Assembly (NCBI GenBank): GCA_949361645.1
Contig: OX442433.1
Coordinates: 2,971,720-3,035,719, forward strand
Direction: 5' to 3'
DNA length: 64,000 nt
Source of the DNA: Spongilla lacustris
Lineage: Eukaryota; Porifera; Demospongiae; Spongillida; Spongillidae
Every line of letters begins with the position of its first letter. Positions within the stretch are counted from its first letter, which is position 1. The translations under genes and the position numbers were made by a program. A model generated the notes under the pieces. The model saw only the letters and a list, made by a program, of their open reading frames with translations. It searched no databases and was not told the origin of the DNA. This document shows positions 1 through 12,320 of the stretch, piece by piece.

Positions 1-202
1 ACTATCAGATCTGTACCAAGGAGGCTATCATATATGGTACTGTATTGTTACATGTCAGATGAATTGTCAGGTTTGGTACATAATGATGGAATATTCTGAC
101 TCAGTATGATACCTACAATCTGTTCCAAAACAACATTATGTAACAGAAAAGTGTTACAATATGTACCAGAACAGAGTAACAATATGTACCAGACCATTTC
201 AG

Positions 203-258
203 GGGCGTACGCAGGGGGGAGGGGGGGGGGGGGGGGGTTCGAGGGGGTTCGGGCGAAC
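203..258. repeat. Isolated G-rich transposon end
   Basis: The sequence CAGGGGCGTACGCAGG leads into a long G run and then a short GGGGGTTCG/CGAACCCCC hairpin. It resembles the CAGGGGCGGATC-type termini of three complete elements elsewhere in the window, but no matching right end or target duplication was seen. It is probably a solitary or truncated end. Confidence 0.35.
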
Positions 259-741
259 CCCCCTTTTCGCTCTGAATTATTAAATATGTGCGCGAGGTAA
301 ATATGTAACCAGTAATAGCGAAGGATAAATTCAATGGCACCGTGGTAGGGACCTTAACTCCGCTGTTATGTGGCGAAACGCAAGGGTCTCCCGCTCGTGT
401 TCGGCCAAACGGAAGGAGGACCCTGCAACACTGCGGGGTGCAGGAACGAGCACCGTAATATTAAATATTAATATTTTACATTAAAATTCTAATTAATGCA
501 CTAACCGCACAATGGCCACAAAACGTAAGTGAGCATGTTGCTATAAAGCTACCTTCGTTAATTACTAATGTGTACACCGCTCGATTATATAGGTTCTTAC
601 TGTGTACCTTGTAAAGGGTTTTGATTACCCATGACATCCAAGTACCGGCAGCACATCGCTGGCCGATCTCATATATACCGGTATATATTGTTTGTTGAGA
701 GTCTTCGCATTCGGCAGTCAATGGCCAATTACACCCAGCCT

Positions 742-1265
742 ACTGCTGACAATGAAGTAAGCGCGGAGTTCCCCCCCCCCCCCCCCCCCCCCCTTCCCCC
801 TCATACAAGTTACATATTATGGGGGGTGAACACTGCCATAATTCGACACGCGCTCGCTTTTCGTATTCGGGTCGCGCCATCTCGTATTCGGGTCGTGCCG
901 TCTCGTATTCGGGTCGTGCCGTCTCGTATTTGGGTGGTGCCATTTCGTATTTGGGTGGTGCCATCTCGTTACAGCTCCGTAACAGTACGTTAGGTACGAA
1001 CGTTCTGTTACAGCTCCGTTACAGACATGATACCTCTTATCCGTTTATTTGTGATTGCATAATACCATTGCCATCGTTCCATACCAGGCTATGGTTTGGA
1101 TCCAGGGAATTTGTTTTACTTAATTGTATATAATCAGCCATGCTTATGAGCGCCGGCTGTACGCTCAGCTTCCTTTCCTCTCCGTGCATTCGACAGTACG
1201 TAAGAACGGTACGTTCTGACCATAGTACATACTGACACAGGCGTAGGGTACTGTCGTTAAGCTCA
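742..1265 (+). repeat. Dispersed repeat copy A with 21-bp minisatellite
   Basis: This copy holds five 21-bp units of the form TCTCGTATTCGGGTCGTGCC plus one base, at about 859-963. They are followed by CCGTTACAG repeats and a conserved tail running to a GTACGTAAGAACGGTACGTTC stretch near 1197. The whole block recurs in inverted orientation at 21640-22060. A run of about 23 C lies at 771-793. The open frames across it are products of the repeat and not genes. The family was not recognised. Confidence 0.8.
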
Positions 1266-2490
1266 TGCACCAATGAGAACCCGAGAGTGACGTGTCCTTT
1301 GGACCTCTGCTCACTTTGCATCGATCTTCTAATTTAACAATAAGACCGGTACCATGCAGATCATGTATATAACCAGACACACCCCACCTACAATAATACT
1401 AGGCCTAGTACTCTCGTGTTCTAGTATACTTCTCTGTTATACCGGTGAATGCCTGACGACGACACAGATGTGTTTGTGTGACAGTACATATGTTAGGGGT
1501 TTGTGAACACTAAGTGACTTAACATTTTTGTGTGTCATTAATTTTTTTTTAGTTGCATGTATATGCAAGCAACTGCAAAATGAGTTCCATCACAGCAATA
1601 CGTCTGATGGCATCTAACCATTTTCCTGGAACTAGCCAGCAATCCTCTACAGACGTCTGATGGTAGGTGGGGAGTATGAGGGAGGGAAATTAGCAGAGGG
1701 AGTGGTTGAGAGATGTAGGGAGGGGTCAAGAATGGTAGAGAGGGAGGGAAGGGACCACAAGAGGGAGGGGTCATGAGGGGGAGGGATGAAAGCAGGACAA
1801 TAATAAAATTTGGAGTTTTAATTTTCATGTATGTACATGACTGGATGTACATGTACCTCTGTTCCAAACTGGAAGGTGGTACTATTAGCTGCCTGGAGTC
1901 ATCTTGATGAAGTCATCAACACCACTGCCACAGTCATAAGTGATGTTCTGGCACACACTGCTGTACTTGAGGCGCAGGGGGGTGGAGAGAGTTCAGCCTG
2001 CTAGCAGGAACATTTTGACTATGACATCACACCATCCTTACATGTTCATGTGTACACAACTGTGCAGTAGCATATGTACATGTAACTGCACAATAACATG
2101 TGGTGTTAACTGAGTTACACATATTTGTACATATACAAACACCTTGATTGCATCCTTAGCAGAGCTCTCATTAGATTTATGATGGCACTTGCCTGGTAAA
2201 ATGCAGTGATATATAAATATTATACACACATGCAAAAGTGGCACTTTTGAAATAGAATATCTTTAAAAGTACCATTTCTCTTTCTTGCCTTTCTTAAAAA
2301 ATTCTATAACTTGGAGTTTTGCCAGGTCGTCCACGTTTCCAATATTGCAATCTGTATTGTTTAGGTAGTTTAACCAAACTTGGTGGACATCAAAATAAAA
2401 AATTGTATTGTGATCCTACATGTAATGCCACAATTTAGTAGAATGTCCAAATGTTGTATATAATTATAATGTAGATATCATTGATTTTCA
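1266..2490. other. Non-coding interval
   Basis: No supported gene was seen. A purine-rich GGGAGGGA stretch lies at about 1670-1795. The rest is AT-rich sequence with CATGTACA words. Confidence 0.6.
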
Positions 2491-2491
2491 G

Positions 2492-2958
2492 CTGGTGGTT
2501 TGTTATTCATGGAGGCATTGATGGCTATAGTCGTCGAATCATATACCTACATTGCTCCAATAACATTCGAGCAGACACAGTTCTGCAGTTGTTTCTTGCA
2601 TCTGTAAGAGAATTTGGGCTACCAACCGGAATCCATGCAGACAGAGGTGGAGAAAATACAGAAGTTGTTCAACTAATGCTACAACATCCATTACATGGAC
2701 CAGGTAGCTTTATTACTGGTCAGAGTGTCCACAATCAGTGTATTGAGAGGTTATGGAGAGATGTGTTTACACTGTGCACACAATCTGTTCTATACCATGG
2801 AAGAGGAGGGGCTGCTAGATTGTGAAAATGAAGTACATGTCTGTTGTCTCCATTATGTATTTTTAAGTTGTATCGATAATAGCTTACAAGTATTTAAGAA
2901 GGCATGGAATCAGCATCTTCTAAGTTCTGAAGGCAACCTTTCACCATGCCAGTTATAG
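2492..2958 (+). pseudogene. Integrase-core transposon protein, frameshifted
   Basis: The exon opens after a TTTTCAG acceptor and encodes the middle of a DDE/integrase-core protein found in many aquatic invertebrate genomes. Visible motifs are WWFVIHGGIDGYSRR, then HADRGGEN, then SVHNQCIERLWRDVF. After the codons for LCTQSVL (about 2785-2795) the reading frame shifts, and the family sequence continues as MEEEGLLD and then WNQHLLSSEGNLSPCQL. A +1 frame change therefore breaks the gene. The upstream part, normally carrying the N-terminal region and the first catalytic residue, was not found. The C-terminal exon is at 3570-3779. This is probably a dead transposon gene, although a host-domesticated relative with a sequencing indel is possible. 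Confidence 0.8.
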
Positions 2959-3313
2959 ATCAGTGGGGAATCCAATACAGAAAACATACCTGAGGTATGG
3001 CATTTTTGATATTGGAAAAATTGTGCATACATTTTTAAATCACTAAAAACAAGACACAAGCATACAACACTGTATAAACCAGATAGCTTATAGGTGTCTG
3101 ATGTTTCACACCTACCTGTGTTTGTTAGCAGAACTCAGCATATGTGCAGCAATCTTATAACTTGCAGGCAATGCCTGTGGTCAAGACTTGACTGAAATAC
3201 TTCATTTCAACATTAGGCTACCTGACTTGCTGTGAAGTCCTTTCTACTGTCCTGCATCAGCATGTAGCATGGCCTTGATTGATGAATGTAGAATTTTATT
3301 TGAATGTACACTC

Positions 3314-3381
3314 TAAAGTCATATAGTTTCGGCATGCAGCTGCAGAGCTCTGAAGCTGCATGCCGAAACTATATGACTTTA
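3314..3381. repeat. Perfect 28-bp-arm hairpin
   Basis: Arms of 28 nt (3314-3341 and 3354-3381) are exact reverse complements across a 12-nt loop. The hairpin lies between the two integrase exons, within the presumed intron. It could be a tiny palindromic element or a hairpin RNA. Perfect pairing and the small loop argue against a typical miRNA precursor. Confidence 0.85.
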
Positions 3382-3569
3382 CTGTATGGTGTTGCTATCA
3401 ACACCATGCAGGTAATATATTGTATGCCTAATAGCTGGTTACTAAGACTTGCCCGCACAATAATATGCTTTCCCCAGCTATACTGTATACAGATATGACT
3501 TGAAGGGAAATAAATTTGGTACATATACTTACACACATGATTATGTGAATTATATATATTGTTTTGCAG

Positions 3570-3779
3570 GAGGATTTGAATACTTATGGTATCGACTGGA
3601 ATGGTCCACTTGCTGTTTCCAGAAACGATGATGATTATGAAGTCACAGTACCTTATATTCAATCTATAGCTCCTTTACCAGATGGTGTATTACATGACTT
3701 GCAGGAAACTGTTCATCCTCTTGACCACAGTTGTAACCATCGAATTGACTTGTACATGACAGCTTTGCAATTTAATTAG
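3570..3779 (+). pseudogene. C-terminal exon of the integrase-core gene
   Basis: The exon starts after TTTTGCAG and reads EDLNTYGIDWNGPLAVSR, an acidic DDDYEV stretch and a tail ending at TAG 3777-3779. A YGIDW-DGP motif is the usual tail of this integrase-core protein family, so this is read as the last exon of the gene at 2492-2958. A diverged second copy of this exon and its surroundings lies at 5920-6160. Confidence 0.65.
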
Positions 3780-4725
3780 TAGTAGATTGTAAGTGAATGT
3801 TGAAATGTGCAATTTGTTACTAGTAGATTGTGGAGAAAGAAAATGCATGTGCATGAATGAAACTTTTTTTTTCACCGTATTATTTCCTGCATGAAATATT
3901 GTCACGTAAAAGTTCATGGTTGTGGAGATACTATCGATAAACACTGCCTTTTTTTCTTTCCTTTTTTTTTTCATGGGAGGGGGCCTGGGTGTTGTACATC
4001 ATGTGTATAGGGGCAAAATTACAATACAAACCACTTTACATTCACTGTAAATTCATTTTGGGAATCACTTTTTTTATGTTCATGCAATTACACAGTAATT
4101 TTACAGAGGATTTTAAAATTAAGTGGCTCCATTATTTCTTTTCTGGTGTATGTAACCATGCCGTGGAGCAAGCCCGTTCTGAAGGCACATGCAGTCAAGG
4201 CTAAGATAGCTAGATACTATACCATGCAGTTTGGTAACATAAGGGAAATAGAATTCACTACTCTATACGGTATCTCCCTCCCTCTCCCCTGCATGCAGCC
4301 CCACAGCGGACGGTTTATGTGTTGGTTCTTGTGTCACCAACAACGCAGCTTCAACTTGAAAACTGTGATTATTGACAAATAATTCGACAATGAAATATCG
4401 CGATATAGACGATATCGGCAAAGAACCATATCGCGGCAGCACTAGCTACAATACAATTCCCTTGAGTGATCGCTCAATATTTCCGAAACAATACCAGAAA
4501 TTAAATATATGGATACAAAACATTTTATTGTGTCTTGGCCTTGTAAAAGAACATATTAACATTAAATGTAGACACAAATCTATCTACCTTGTGTGTAATA
4601 ATGGCTTCTTGTTCAGTACAAATACAGTAAGATATCTGAAGCTTCCTTCACTATAGTGCCAGTGGTTGCACTATTGAAAATGAGGAGGCTAAATATAGGA
4701 AGGAGTAATCAAGGCAATACATGCA
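3780..4725. other. Non-coding interval
   Basis: No supported gene was seen. A short palindromic CGATATAGACGATATCG tract lies at about 4398-4416. The rest is AT-rich. Confidence 0.5.
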
Positions 4726-6780
4726 TGCCTACATTTCAGCGATTGTCGAATGGAATAATTCAAAAACTGAGATTTCTCTGTATGTGAATGATGATTTATT
4801 CTTAACTTGTCAGTAATTTTTTGGTCTCTTGGTTTGTAAAAAAAAAATTTAGAATCCACAATACATGTAATAGTACACAAAGTTCAATATACATCATAAT
4901 AAATATGAAAACATGATAAAAATGTCACTTTGTTGTCCGTGTACAGGGATTGATTGCTGCTCCATCATCAAACCCTAGACCACAATCGCCAATTTGTTGG
5001 TCTCTAATTAAATGATCGATTTTAGATACTACCCCAAATAACGCTTTTAATGTCATAGCTATAGATCCCATTGTGACTAATTCTCTTGACTGGTATACTC
5101 TGAGGTATGAGTCTCATTCATAAATTCAAATTCAAAAAACCTTCATCAGTCCCTTGCAGCATGCATGGAGGTATACTTCTGAGATGCACTTCAGTCTAGC
5201 TACTAGGATGCACTGCACTTCAAGCTGCTAGGATGAACTGTACTTCTAGCTGCTAGTTGATAATGCATGCAGCATAATATTTAATAGTATGTGGAATAAA
5301 CACCAAAATAAAACTTTTGAGATGTGACTAGAATTACAGCGAGCTTATAACCTGCAGGGTTTGTATCCCAATGGCGCTGTGTAGATATATGCAACCTACT
5401 TGCTATCAAGGCTCAACATATACTTCACTTAGGCCATGCACCAGATTTGCTGTGAGGTCTTTGTTGTCCGACTCCCACATGTATATGATGAATTTGACAC
5501 TGGTTAGTGCGAAAGCAAGGGCCATGATACACTGAAAAACATACAGTCTTATATATAATATTCAGTGACCGTGTTTCGCATTCAAATGTATGTAATATTA
5601 ACATGCAATATCATTGTTTAAATTAAATTATGCAACTCTCCAGACTGGCTGGAAGACTAGCCACTAGACTGGGGCAGCCTAAGTCTGTCAGTACAAATCT
5701 GATCTATGGCAGATTAAACTTGACCCTGATAAGAGCCAACTCCAGGGCCATTCAATCTAGAGTATGTGTTTGACATTGTGTTGTGTCTTTAAATTGTATA
5801 TAATGATTATATTATTATACATAATAAAATAGATATCTTACATCCCGTGTTACATGCGTATGATTACTTTGCATCGTATACGTGCATAATGTATTATCTT
5901 ATACATGTATACATTGCAGGAGGATTTGAATATGTATATGGAATGGTCCACTTTCTGTTTCCAAACAATAAAATGATGATTATGACTCGGTTCGACACAG
6001 TACCTTCCATAGCAGATGGTGTACAGCACGACTTACGTTCATCCTCTTGACAACCATAGCATTGCATTTGTCAGCTTTGCAGTGATAAATTTGTTGACAG
6101 ATAAGTGAACCGGTGATTAAATATTAATGTCAGCTTTGCAAACTGTTACTAGACAATTGTGCCGGGTGAAAAAACAAGTGAATACATTGTATAATTGGGG
6201 GTGATTATGAAAAGGCCTCACAATGACACCAATGGAAATGCACACATAAATTGAACACACAATCTTAGCAATAAGTAAACTACACGTCTAGAAACAATGC
6301 ACATGACAAAGAGAAACGGACAATGGCTCGAGATCATGTTGGCATAATTATAACTGAACAGGATCTATGCATGGACCTAGCTCAATTGAGAAGAATCAAT
6401 TCTACATTTTTATTGTTGATGGATCTTTTTGCATGGAATTGTTCCCAACTGATAACATATACAAGTAAGTACAAAAGCATTCTTTAGAAAGTTGGTGATT
6501 TCAAAATTATCCTATATGTAGCTTATGATAAACTACAACTTGCTAAATATAGGGCTTTATTATTGTTAGACCCTTGTTTCGCAATCTTTTATACTCCATC
6601 CTATAGCAGCTTGAAGTGCAGTAAATCTAGCAGCTAGAAGTGCATGCAGGACATCTCAAGTTAGTACTCTATAGAAGTACCTCCATGCTTGCTAAAGGTT
6701 TTTTTAAATGAATTGAGACTCATCCCTACCAGTCGGTCAAATGTGATGCCCATGGGGATATAGCTATGACATTACCAATT

Positions 6781-6812
<32 letters not shown>

Positions 6813-6990
6813 TAGTATCTAAAATGAATTATTTAATTGCACCAAAATTTTTGGTCCAGGACGATCATTATAAGACCAAAAACATGGTGACAAGTTTTTT
6901 TTTTTTTTTTCATAATTATTTCTCATTCACAAAGAAATCTCAATTTTTATATTGTTCCATTCTGAAATCGCTGAAATGTAGGCTCGATAC
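4726..6990. mobile_element. Fold-back element with long inverted repeats
   Basis: The left arm (about 4726-5260) and right arm (about 6590-6990) are imperfect reverse complements over several hundred bases. Matching landmarks are CTACATTTCAGCG with CGCTGAAATGTAG at the outer tips, TTTTAGATACTA with TAGTATCTAAAA, and the CTAGCAGCTAGAAGTGCA block at the inner edge. The interior (about 5340-6180) is a decayed duplicate of the 3' part of the nearby integrase gene (about 3140-3870). The right arm is interrupted by a G run at 6791-6811. Target duplications were not resolved. Confidence 0.7.
5920..6160 (+). pseudogene. Decayed copy of the integrase C-terminal exon
   Basis: GAGGATTTGAATA follows an ACATTGCAG acceptor, as in the exon at 3570. 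The same order of segments then follows (GGAATGGTCCAC, ATGATGATTATGA, CAGATGGTGTA, CATCCTCTTGAC), with deletions that destroy the frame. It sits between the arms of the fold-back element. Confidence 0.75.
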
Positions 6991-7025
6991 ACCTCTTTTA
7001 TGTACACATGCTTTGACATATAGTG

Positions 7026-7160
7026 CTGTCACGGAGGAAAGTGTCCGTCGGAGTAACATGTCCTAACCGGACATTTTACTCCGGAGTAAATTGTCCTAAC
7101 CGGACATTTTACTCTAGAGTAAATTGTCCCCCAACGGAGTAAGTGGTCCGACATTGTGCC
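7026..7160. repeat. GGAGTAAATTGTCC tandem/inverted repeat cluster
   Basis: Several direct and inverted copies of GGAGTAAATTGTCC and CCGGACATTTTACTC are packed into about 130 bp. A related GGGTAAATTGTCCTCC word occurs near 8424. The pair may mark the ends of a decayed element spanning about 7.0-8.4 kb, but this is weak. Confidence 0.5.
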
Positions 7161-8062
7161 GTAAATTTTGATTTCAAACTATACATAGTCCGCAGCCAGG
7201 TGGTGTAAGTTTTGAATCACTACACCGTTAAAGGGGATAACGATTAAGATCGAGCGTAGCTGGCTTTTCAGATATTGCATGTGACTTATACTACAGCTGC
7301 TTAAATGGATGAGGACAGATGCATATGACAACGAGGAACGAGAGTTTTCTGATGTCCACACTCCACAGGTACCCTGCGCTGCTAATGAAAAGAGAATCCT
7401 TCCCTCGAAGAAAAGCAAACAGGTATAGATCGTCCACTTGTTAATAATACACTCGCTTACGTCAGTGTTCAGTAGCACGAGTTACAACTGAGCAATATTA
7501 AATGCATGCATGCTTAGTGAATTAGACTACTACGGAATAATTGTGTTTAATACTACAGAGTCAGAGTGGAAGTTTTTAAAAAGCAGTACAAGACATGCAA
7601 AGAAAGGCATGTGGGTGGAAGTGATACTGATTCAGCAAACACCAGAGGAAGCAAATCATGGCCGAGTCCTGCCACAGTGATCATACTGCTGGTAACCTAG
7701 CTTATAAACAAAGTGTCAGAATTAACGTTTTTACTGGCCTAGCTGGTGCTCGCATGCATGACAGGTGGCAGCTGTTTTGGCATGTCCAGGGAAAATGATT
7801 AGCATCAAAATGATAAAAGTTTAACAGCAAGACGGGGAAAATGACCTGGCTTATTTTGCAACAGCTATAGCTCACCCGGCTAATATATGCAACATGGTCA
7901 TTGTATGTTTCAGCAGAGTGAAATTAGTCAGAATTTATCAAGAGGCCTTGAAGAACAGGTTCTCTCCATGCAAGTTTCCAGTGGAGAAAAATGAAGAGAA
8001 GAGTTAGTGTTAACTAGCTGAATTAACAACTGAGTATAGAAATTTTCTGAATGCCTATTGAC

Positions 8063-8128
8063 AAAAGGAAAATGATTGACTGTTCAGGATGCAAGGAGTG
8101 GTACCACTGTGGACTGTGTGACGGATAA
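8063..8128 (+). pseudogene. PHD-finger-like fragment
   Basis: A short frame reads KRKMIDCSGCKEWYHC and then GLCDG-stop. The spacing of C, C, W and H matches the core of a PHD zinc finger, a chromatin reader fold often found in animal transposon proteins. Nearby short coding-like pieces occur upstream, for example an acidic frame after ATGGATGAGG at about 7304-7421 ending at a CAG/GTATAG donor, and an SQNLSRGLEEQV frame near 7925. No continuous gene can be joined. It is read as debris of a transposon-borne or host gene. Confidence 0.4.
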
Positions 8129-8129
8129 T

Positions 8130-9890
8130 CTAGAAAGAGCCTCAAATGAGTTGGATTGATTGTGTGTGGTCTTGTACTTCATGTAAGTGATGAAACTGAA
8201 TATGAATACTGACCTATATAGCTCATAAACATTGATTGTGATACTGCTCATTCCTGTCCTTGATGTATTGATTTATGTTATGACAGTTCATAATTGAAAT
8301 CATAGGGCACATCAATTCGTGGTGAAGAGCAAACTGTCCTGGGACACATTTAATTCCTTGGCCTACGAGTTAGTTCAGAATTTAACTGACATCTATACGT
8401 TATGAAACTTGTATAGGTCATGAGGGTAAATTGTCCTCCCCCCGTATAGAATGTAACTACATTCCACATGCACTAGGATGACTCGCCCGATTGTTTTCCT
8501 ATACTGTTCTTCCTGCCTACAGCGTTCTCATTATGTCATCCAAACTAATAACATCTGCACAGCTGAACAGTGATGATAATGATAGCTCATTACTAAAGTA
8601 CGTGTCTCAATAATAAAAAGCACTATCAGACAAGATCTTTATTAGTTAATCAGCTCACAATCTTTTTTTTATAATTTGCTAATCTTTAGCCGATATGGTG
8701 AAGTGCAGAAGGCATATTAATCTATTATTGGGACACATATCATGCTAAGTAAAGGCAGGCGGTGAAATGTCTGCATCCGAATGTTTCTTATAATATTATT
8801 CAGTACCATTTGAATGGGACATACTGGCAACATTTTTGGTCAAGGAAAGCTGATGCTTACAAGCAATATAGATTATTAAATTTATAAATCATATGGATTA
8901 TAACAAACTGATTAATGGATCAGGGAATTACCTGTATACCAATCAACACTGTCAGCAATTACTTCCAATGCGTGTGTGTACTTTCCGTAACTGATCAGTA
9001 ATTACATGTAAGCTTAAGGTTCATCTTCGCCACTTGTCCAATTAACACTCCATGCAACTTGGGGGATTTAGGCGGTACAGGTTGCAATATTTCTAACTTC
9101 GTATCACTGAACAGGCTTGGGTAGTAAAAGGACATCCAAGTTTGGGAATAACCTGTGCATTATATAACCTTATTCCTGAAGTATGCCAGGCACGACAAAC
9201 AATGTGAATTTGTGTTTATGTCACATTACTATATACACTCAGACTATATGGATCCTATTTATCTCAATATATTTCAGACTCTCATATCAGATTTCAGCCA
9301 TGCATTATACATTTTTTAAATGAAATGCTCGTGTATGTGCTAAGTAATGCTTTCAACTGGTGAGAATTTAAAGAACAAGAGCTCCACTGCTTGCTGAGTA
9401 CAGTGTGTGATACGAAAATACCACCAGTCCACCACTTCATACCCATATCATATTGGGGTTGCATAAAAGGTTTCCCAGCTTTGAAATAAATGTAATATAT
9501 TAATATGCACAAGTAGGTTACCAGAATACAATGTAATACAAATTCCAACAGTGGTCAGTACCATTTCAGGTGCATTCAGCAAAAAAGTGTTCCTCCATCA
9601 TGGATGTGCACAATCTGTGTAAGTAGCAAGTAGATTGTGATATTATTTATCTTGGCCAGCGTTTAGCTACTAGTACTGACTATGAATCTATGACACCGGC
9701 TCATTCAAGGTCTTTTAAAAAATCATCTTCTTATATTGCTTCGAAACTTGCCTAAACTTTAAATAGCAAGTTTGCTCCATAATAAGTTGTTAACGTTTGA
9801 CATCAGTCATGACATGAACTGTTCTCCGAAACTACTTCAGTACCAGTATCAAATGAATTCACCGTAGACCACAAAGCCACGTGCGCGTAT
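8130..9890. other. Non-coding interval
   Basis: The stretch is AT-rich. No gene, RNA or repeat was recognised. The longest open frame is only 84 codons (9294-9548, minus strand) and has no recognisable motif. Confidence 0.5.
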
Positions 9891-9894
9891 TAAA

Positions 9895-10044
9895 ATGGCG
9901 TCGCGACAACAACAAACGCTCGCAGTCCGACCTGGCAGACCAGGGTGCGAAAAGCACTTGAACACTGCAGAAATACTCCGTTGTGGAAATTTGGAGTCAT
10001 CATTAAGACGGTACATGATGAAACCCGAGCTCACAGCGACGTAA
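9895..10044 (+). CDS. Small ORF or possible first exon
   Basis: ATG in a good animal start context (TAAAATGGCG) opens 49 codons beginning MASRQQQTLAVRPGRPG and ending at TAA. Local GC content is higher than its surroundings, as in a CpG-rich 5' exon. A GTAATT donor-like site overlaps the stop, so it could be the first exon of an undetected gene. No domain was recognised and no next exon could be joined. Confidence 0.25.
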   Translation: MASRQQQTLAVRPGRPGCEKHLNTAEILRCGNLESSLRRYMMKPELTAT

Positions 10045-10585
10045 TTGGTATTAACGTGTTTAATATTAACAGATGACGAGGAAAGGGCTCAGATTTGTTT
10101 GTGGATCTGATCACATGCAACATCAGGGCTCAATATGGATGTGGCTTTGCTATGACGTAAGTCAAGCGCATGTAAGAGACAGTGGTTGTTCTGAAAGATG
10201 AAATGGGGAGAGCTAGAGTGGAACCACGTATAAATGACCCAGTAATGGCACCGTGTTTCTATGCAACCTATGCTTTTTATATATTATTATTTACATGCAT
10301 AGCTTTGTAGTGACATAAAGGGGATAATAAGAGACTTTATTTGAAAAAAAAAATTATTTGATTTTTTATTTTGCATTTTTTCAAGTTTATAATTGAAATT
10401 ACAACACAACATTATATCAGAGGCTCGGTAGGTGAGTTTTACTTTTACAGCCCGGCATAGTATTGATGTCAATGATGTTGTTGGAGTATGATCTGGTTGT
10501 GTAGTTGGGGGTGGGAGGGGCTGCTGATGGTAGATCTTGTGCAGATCCCTGTTGTTTGAACAATGGGCTTGCCAATAACCTTTAC

Positions 10586-10789
10586 CTAGTACCTAGAACG
10601 TAGCTCTCACCCAGGTCCTCTACTGTCACTCTTTTGCTTTTCGAATGTCCTACTGGCCATGGGTTGTAGGTCAGATGGAAGTACCACTTTCCCCTGTCAC
10701 TACGGAAACGGATCGTCTCATCCCCACTTTTAATGGATGTGCAAGGAATCTGTCCTGATAAGAGCTTTTCCCACTCTCTCTCTCGTGCA
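10586..10789 (-). CDS. Isolated coding-like internal exon, unknown product
   Basis: On the minus strand an AAACCAG acceptor is followed by a 204-nt open segment. It contains WEKLLSGQIP, DETIRFRSDRGKWYFHLTYN and VTVEDLGESYVLG, and closes at a TAG/GTAAAG donor. The amino-acid composition looks like genuine globular protein, not translated intergenic sequence. The family is unknown. No neighbouring exon was found, so it may be a relic, a captured exon or part of a gene with distant exons. Confidence 0.4.
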
Positions 10790-11439
10790 CTGGTTTAGGT
10801 TTCTTTCCACCAAGGCTTGCCATAGAGTAGGGTTGAGCCAAAACGCAGCGCGCGCACGACTAGAATGTATATTTAACGCCCGTTAACAATAATAAAAGGA
10901 GTTGATTTTTAATAACTGTACAATAAACCCAATTTGTGTGAAAAAGATGGCAGCTCTCTAGGCTATTGTCGTTTTTGAATTATTTTGAACAAACGGTAAG
11001 TGATGCATTGCTATTTAAAGTATGTATAGGTATAGGAATCACTGAAGTTTGATCGAACCACACAGCGAGACCCATTACTATATCCTAGAATGTGCAGTGA
11101 ACGCGTGAGCGTGGTCGGGTAAAGTTGGGTCATGAGGAATTAAAATAACTGAAGGTTTATACGGACCAAAAACACCCTAGTGATTTAGTTAGGGTCTCCC
11201 GCTACTTAAAAATGTGTTTGTCATCATTGCACCACTTAAAATGGCCGAGATATTTTTCAAACCACACCAGAATTCCTTATACGAAGTTCCACTCTAGAGA
11301 GAGCGGGAGGGAAGACACGTGGTATCACCTTGATTTACGTGCATTATTCCCCTTCATTAATTTCACTATGTAAGGTGCTGCACTATTAGTGTACTGCACA
11401 TAGCAGTAGGGTTTCTGAGCTTAGCTTCTGCTGATCATT

Positions 11440-11900
11440 ACCCATGCAATGCAACAACATAGTTGATTACATCATTTCTGTGTTGTTTGGAAGTTAGGTG
11501 TTCAGTTTGGGGAGGCTGTATGACATTGATGAGCAATGTTAGAAGCACATGCAACTATCATTGTGTGCTATCTCTGGTCTGATGTCATCCTAATCTCTTC
11601 CCCCCCCCCCCCCCCCTAGGAGATGAATTTGATGCTGTGTCAGTGTAGGGCATGGGATCCACCTACAGCATTGTGAACTTTCAGTGTGCATCAAAGTCAG
11701 GCTACACAACACAAGTTGATGCCCACTGAGTGATTGTGTGTGTGGGACTGTTGTGGATATGAGGATGGTAAGTGTTCTGTGTGGGGAAGCTATGTGATAT
11801 ATTGTATATGATGCATGTGTGAGGTATCATCATTTGTGCAATTGTGTGATATTCTCCCTCAAGAGTATCGAAATGAATTTGATGTGTAGGGCATGTGGTC
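11440..11900 (+). repeat. Dispersed repeat, copy 1
   Basis: This copy shares the ordered words TGTGGATATGAGGATGGTA, GTGTGGGGAAGCTATGT, ATGCATGTGTGA and GTAGGGCATGGGATCCACC with 17075-17360. A 17-C run lies at about 11600. There is no coding potential. The family was not recognised. Confidence 0.65.
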
Positions 11901-12320
11901 CACCTTTGAGTTATTAAGTGTGTGGACGAAAGTTGCTAAACGTGAATGAGACAGCACTTGCGAGTAACTTTAACGTGAACAAGACAGCACTCTTGTGGGT
12001 ACTCACTTGTGCTTGCGTACATGCATATCAGTACTTTTTAACCAAGCCATGTAACTTATTACTTGCGCACATGCATATTGTCCGCTAGAATGTTCACCTG
12101 CACCAAGTGCAGGTATAAGTATTGGGCTACCTGCGTGCTGAAAAAAGCAGCCTGTATATTTGAAACACTGTAAATTCTACTAAGGGGTGCTCAAAGCTCC
12201 ACGCGCACATACTGGCCAGACTGTCCATGCAGCATGGGTCATGTCCTCACCAAGGCAATAGTTAGCTCTTTGACTTGGATTCACTAAATCGTATACAGCG
12301 AGTGAAGGAATACATACATC

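Noticed and set aside
7179..7478. 99-codon minus-strand open frame
   Set aside because: Composition is not protein-like. The plus strand of the same region has a better coding-like fragment.
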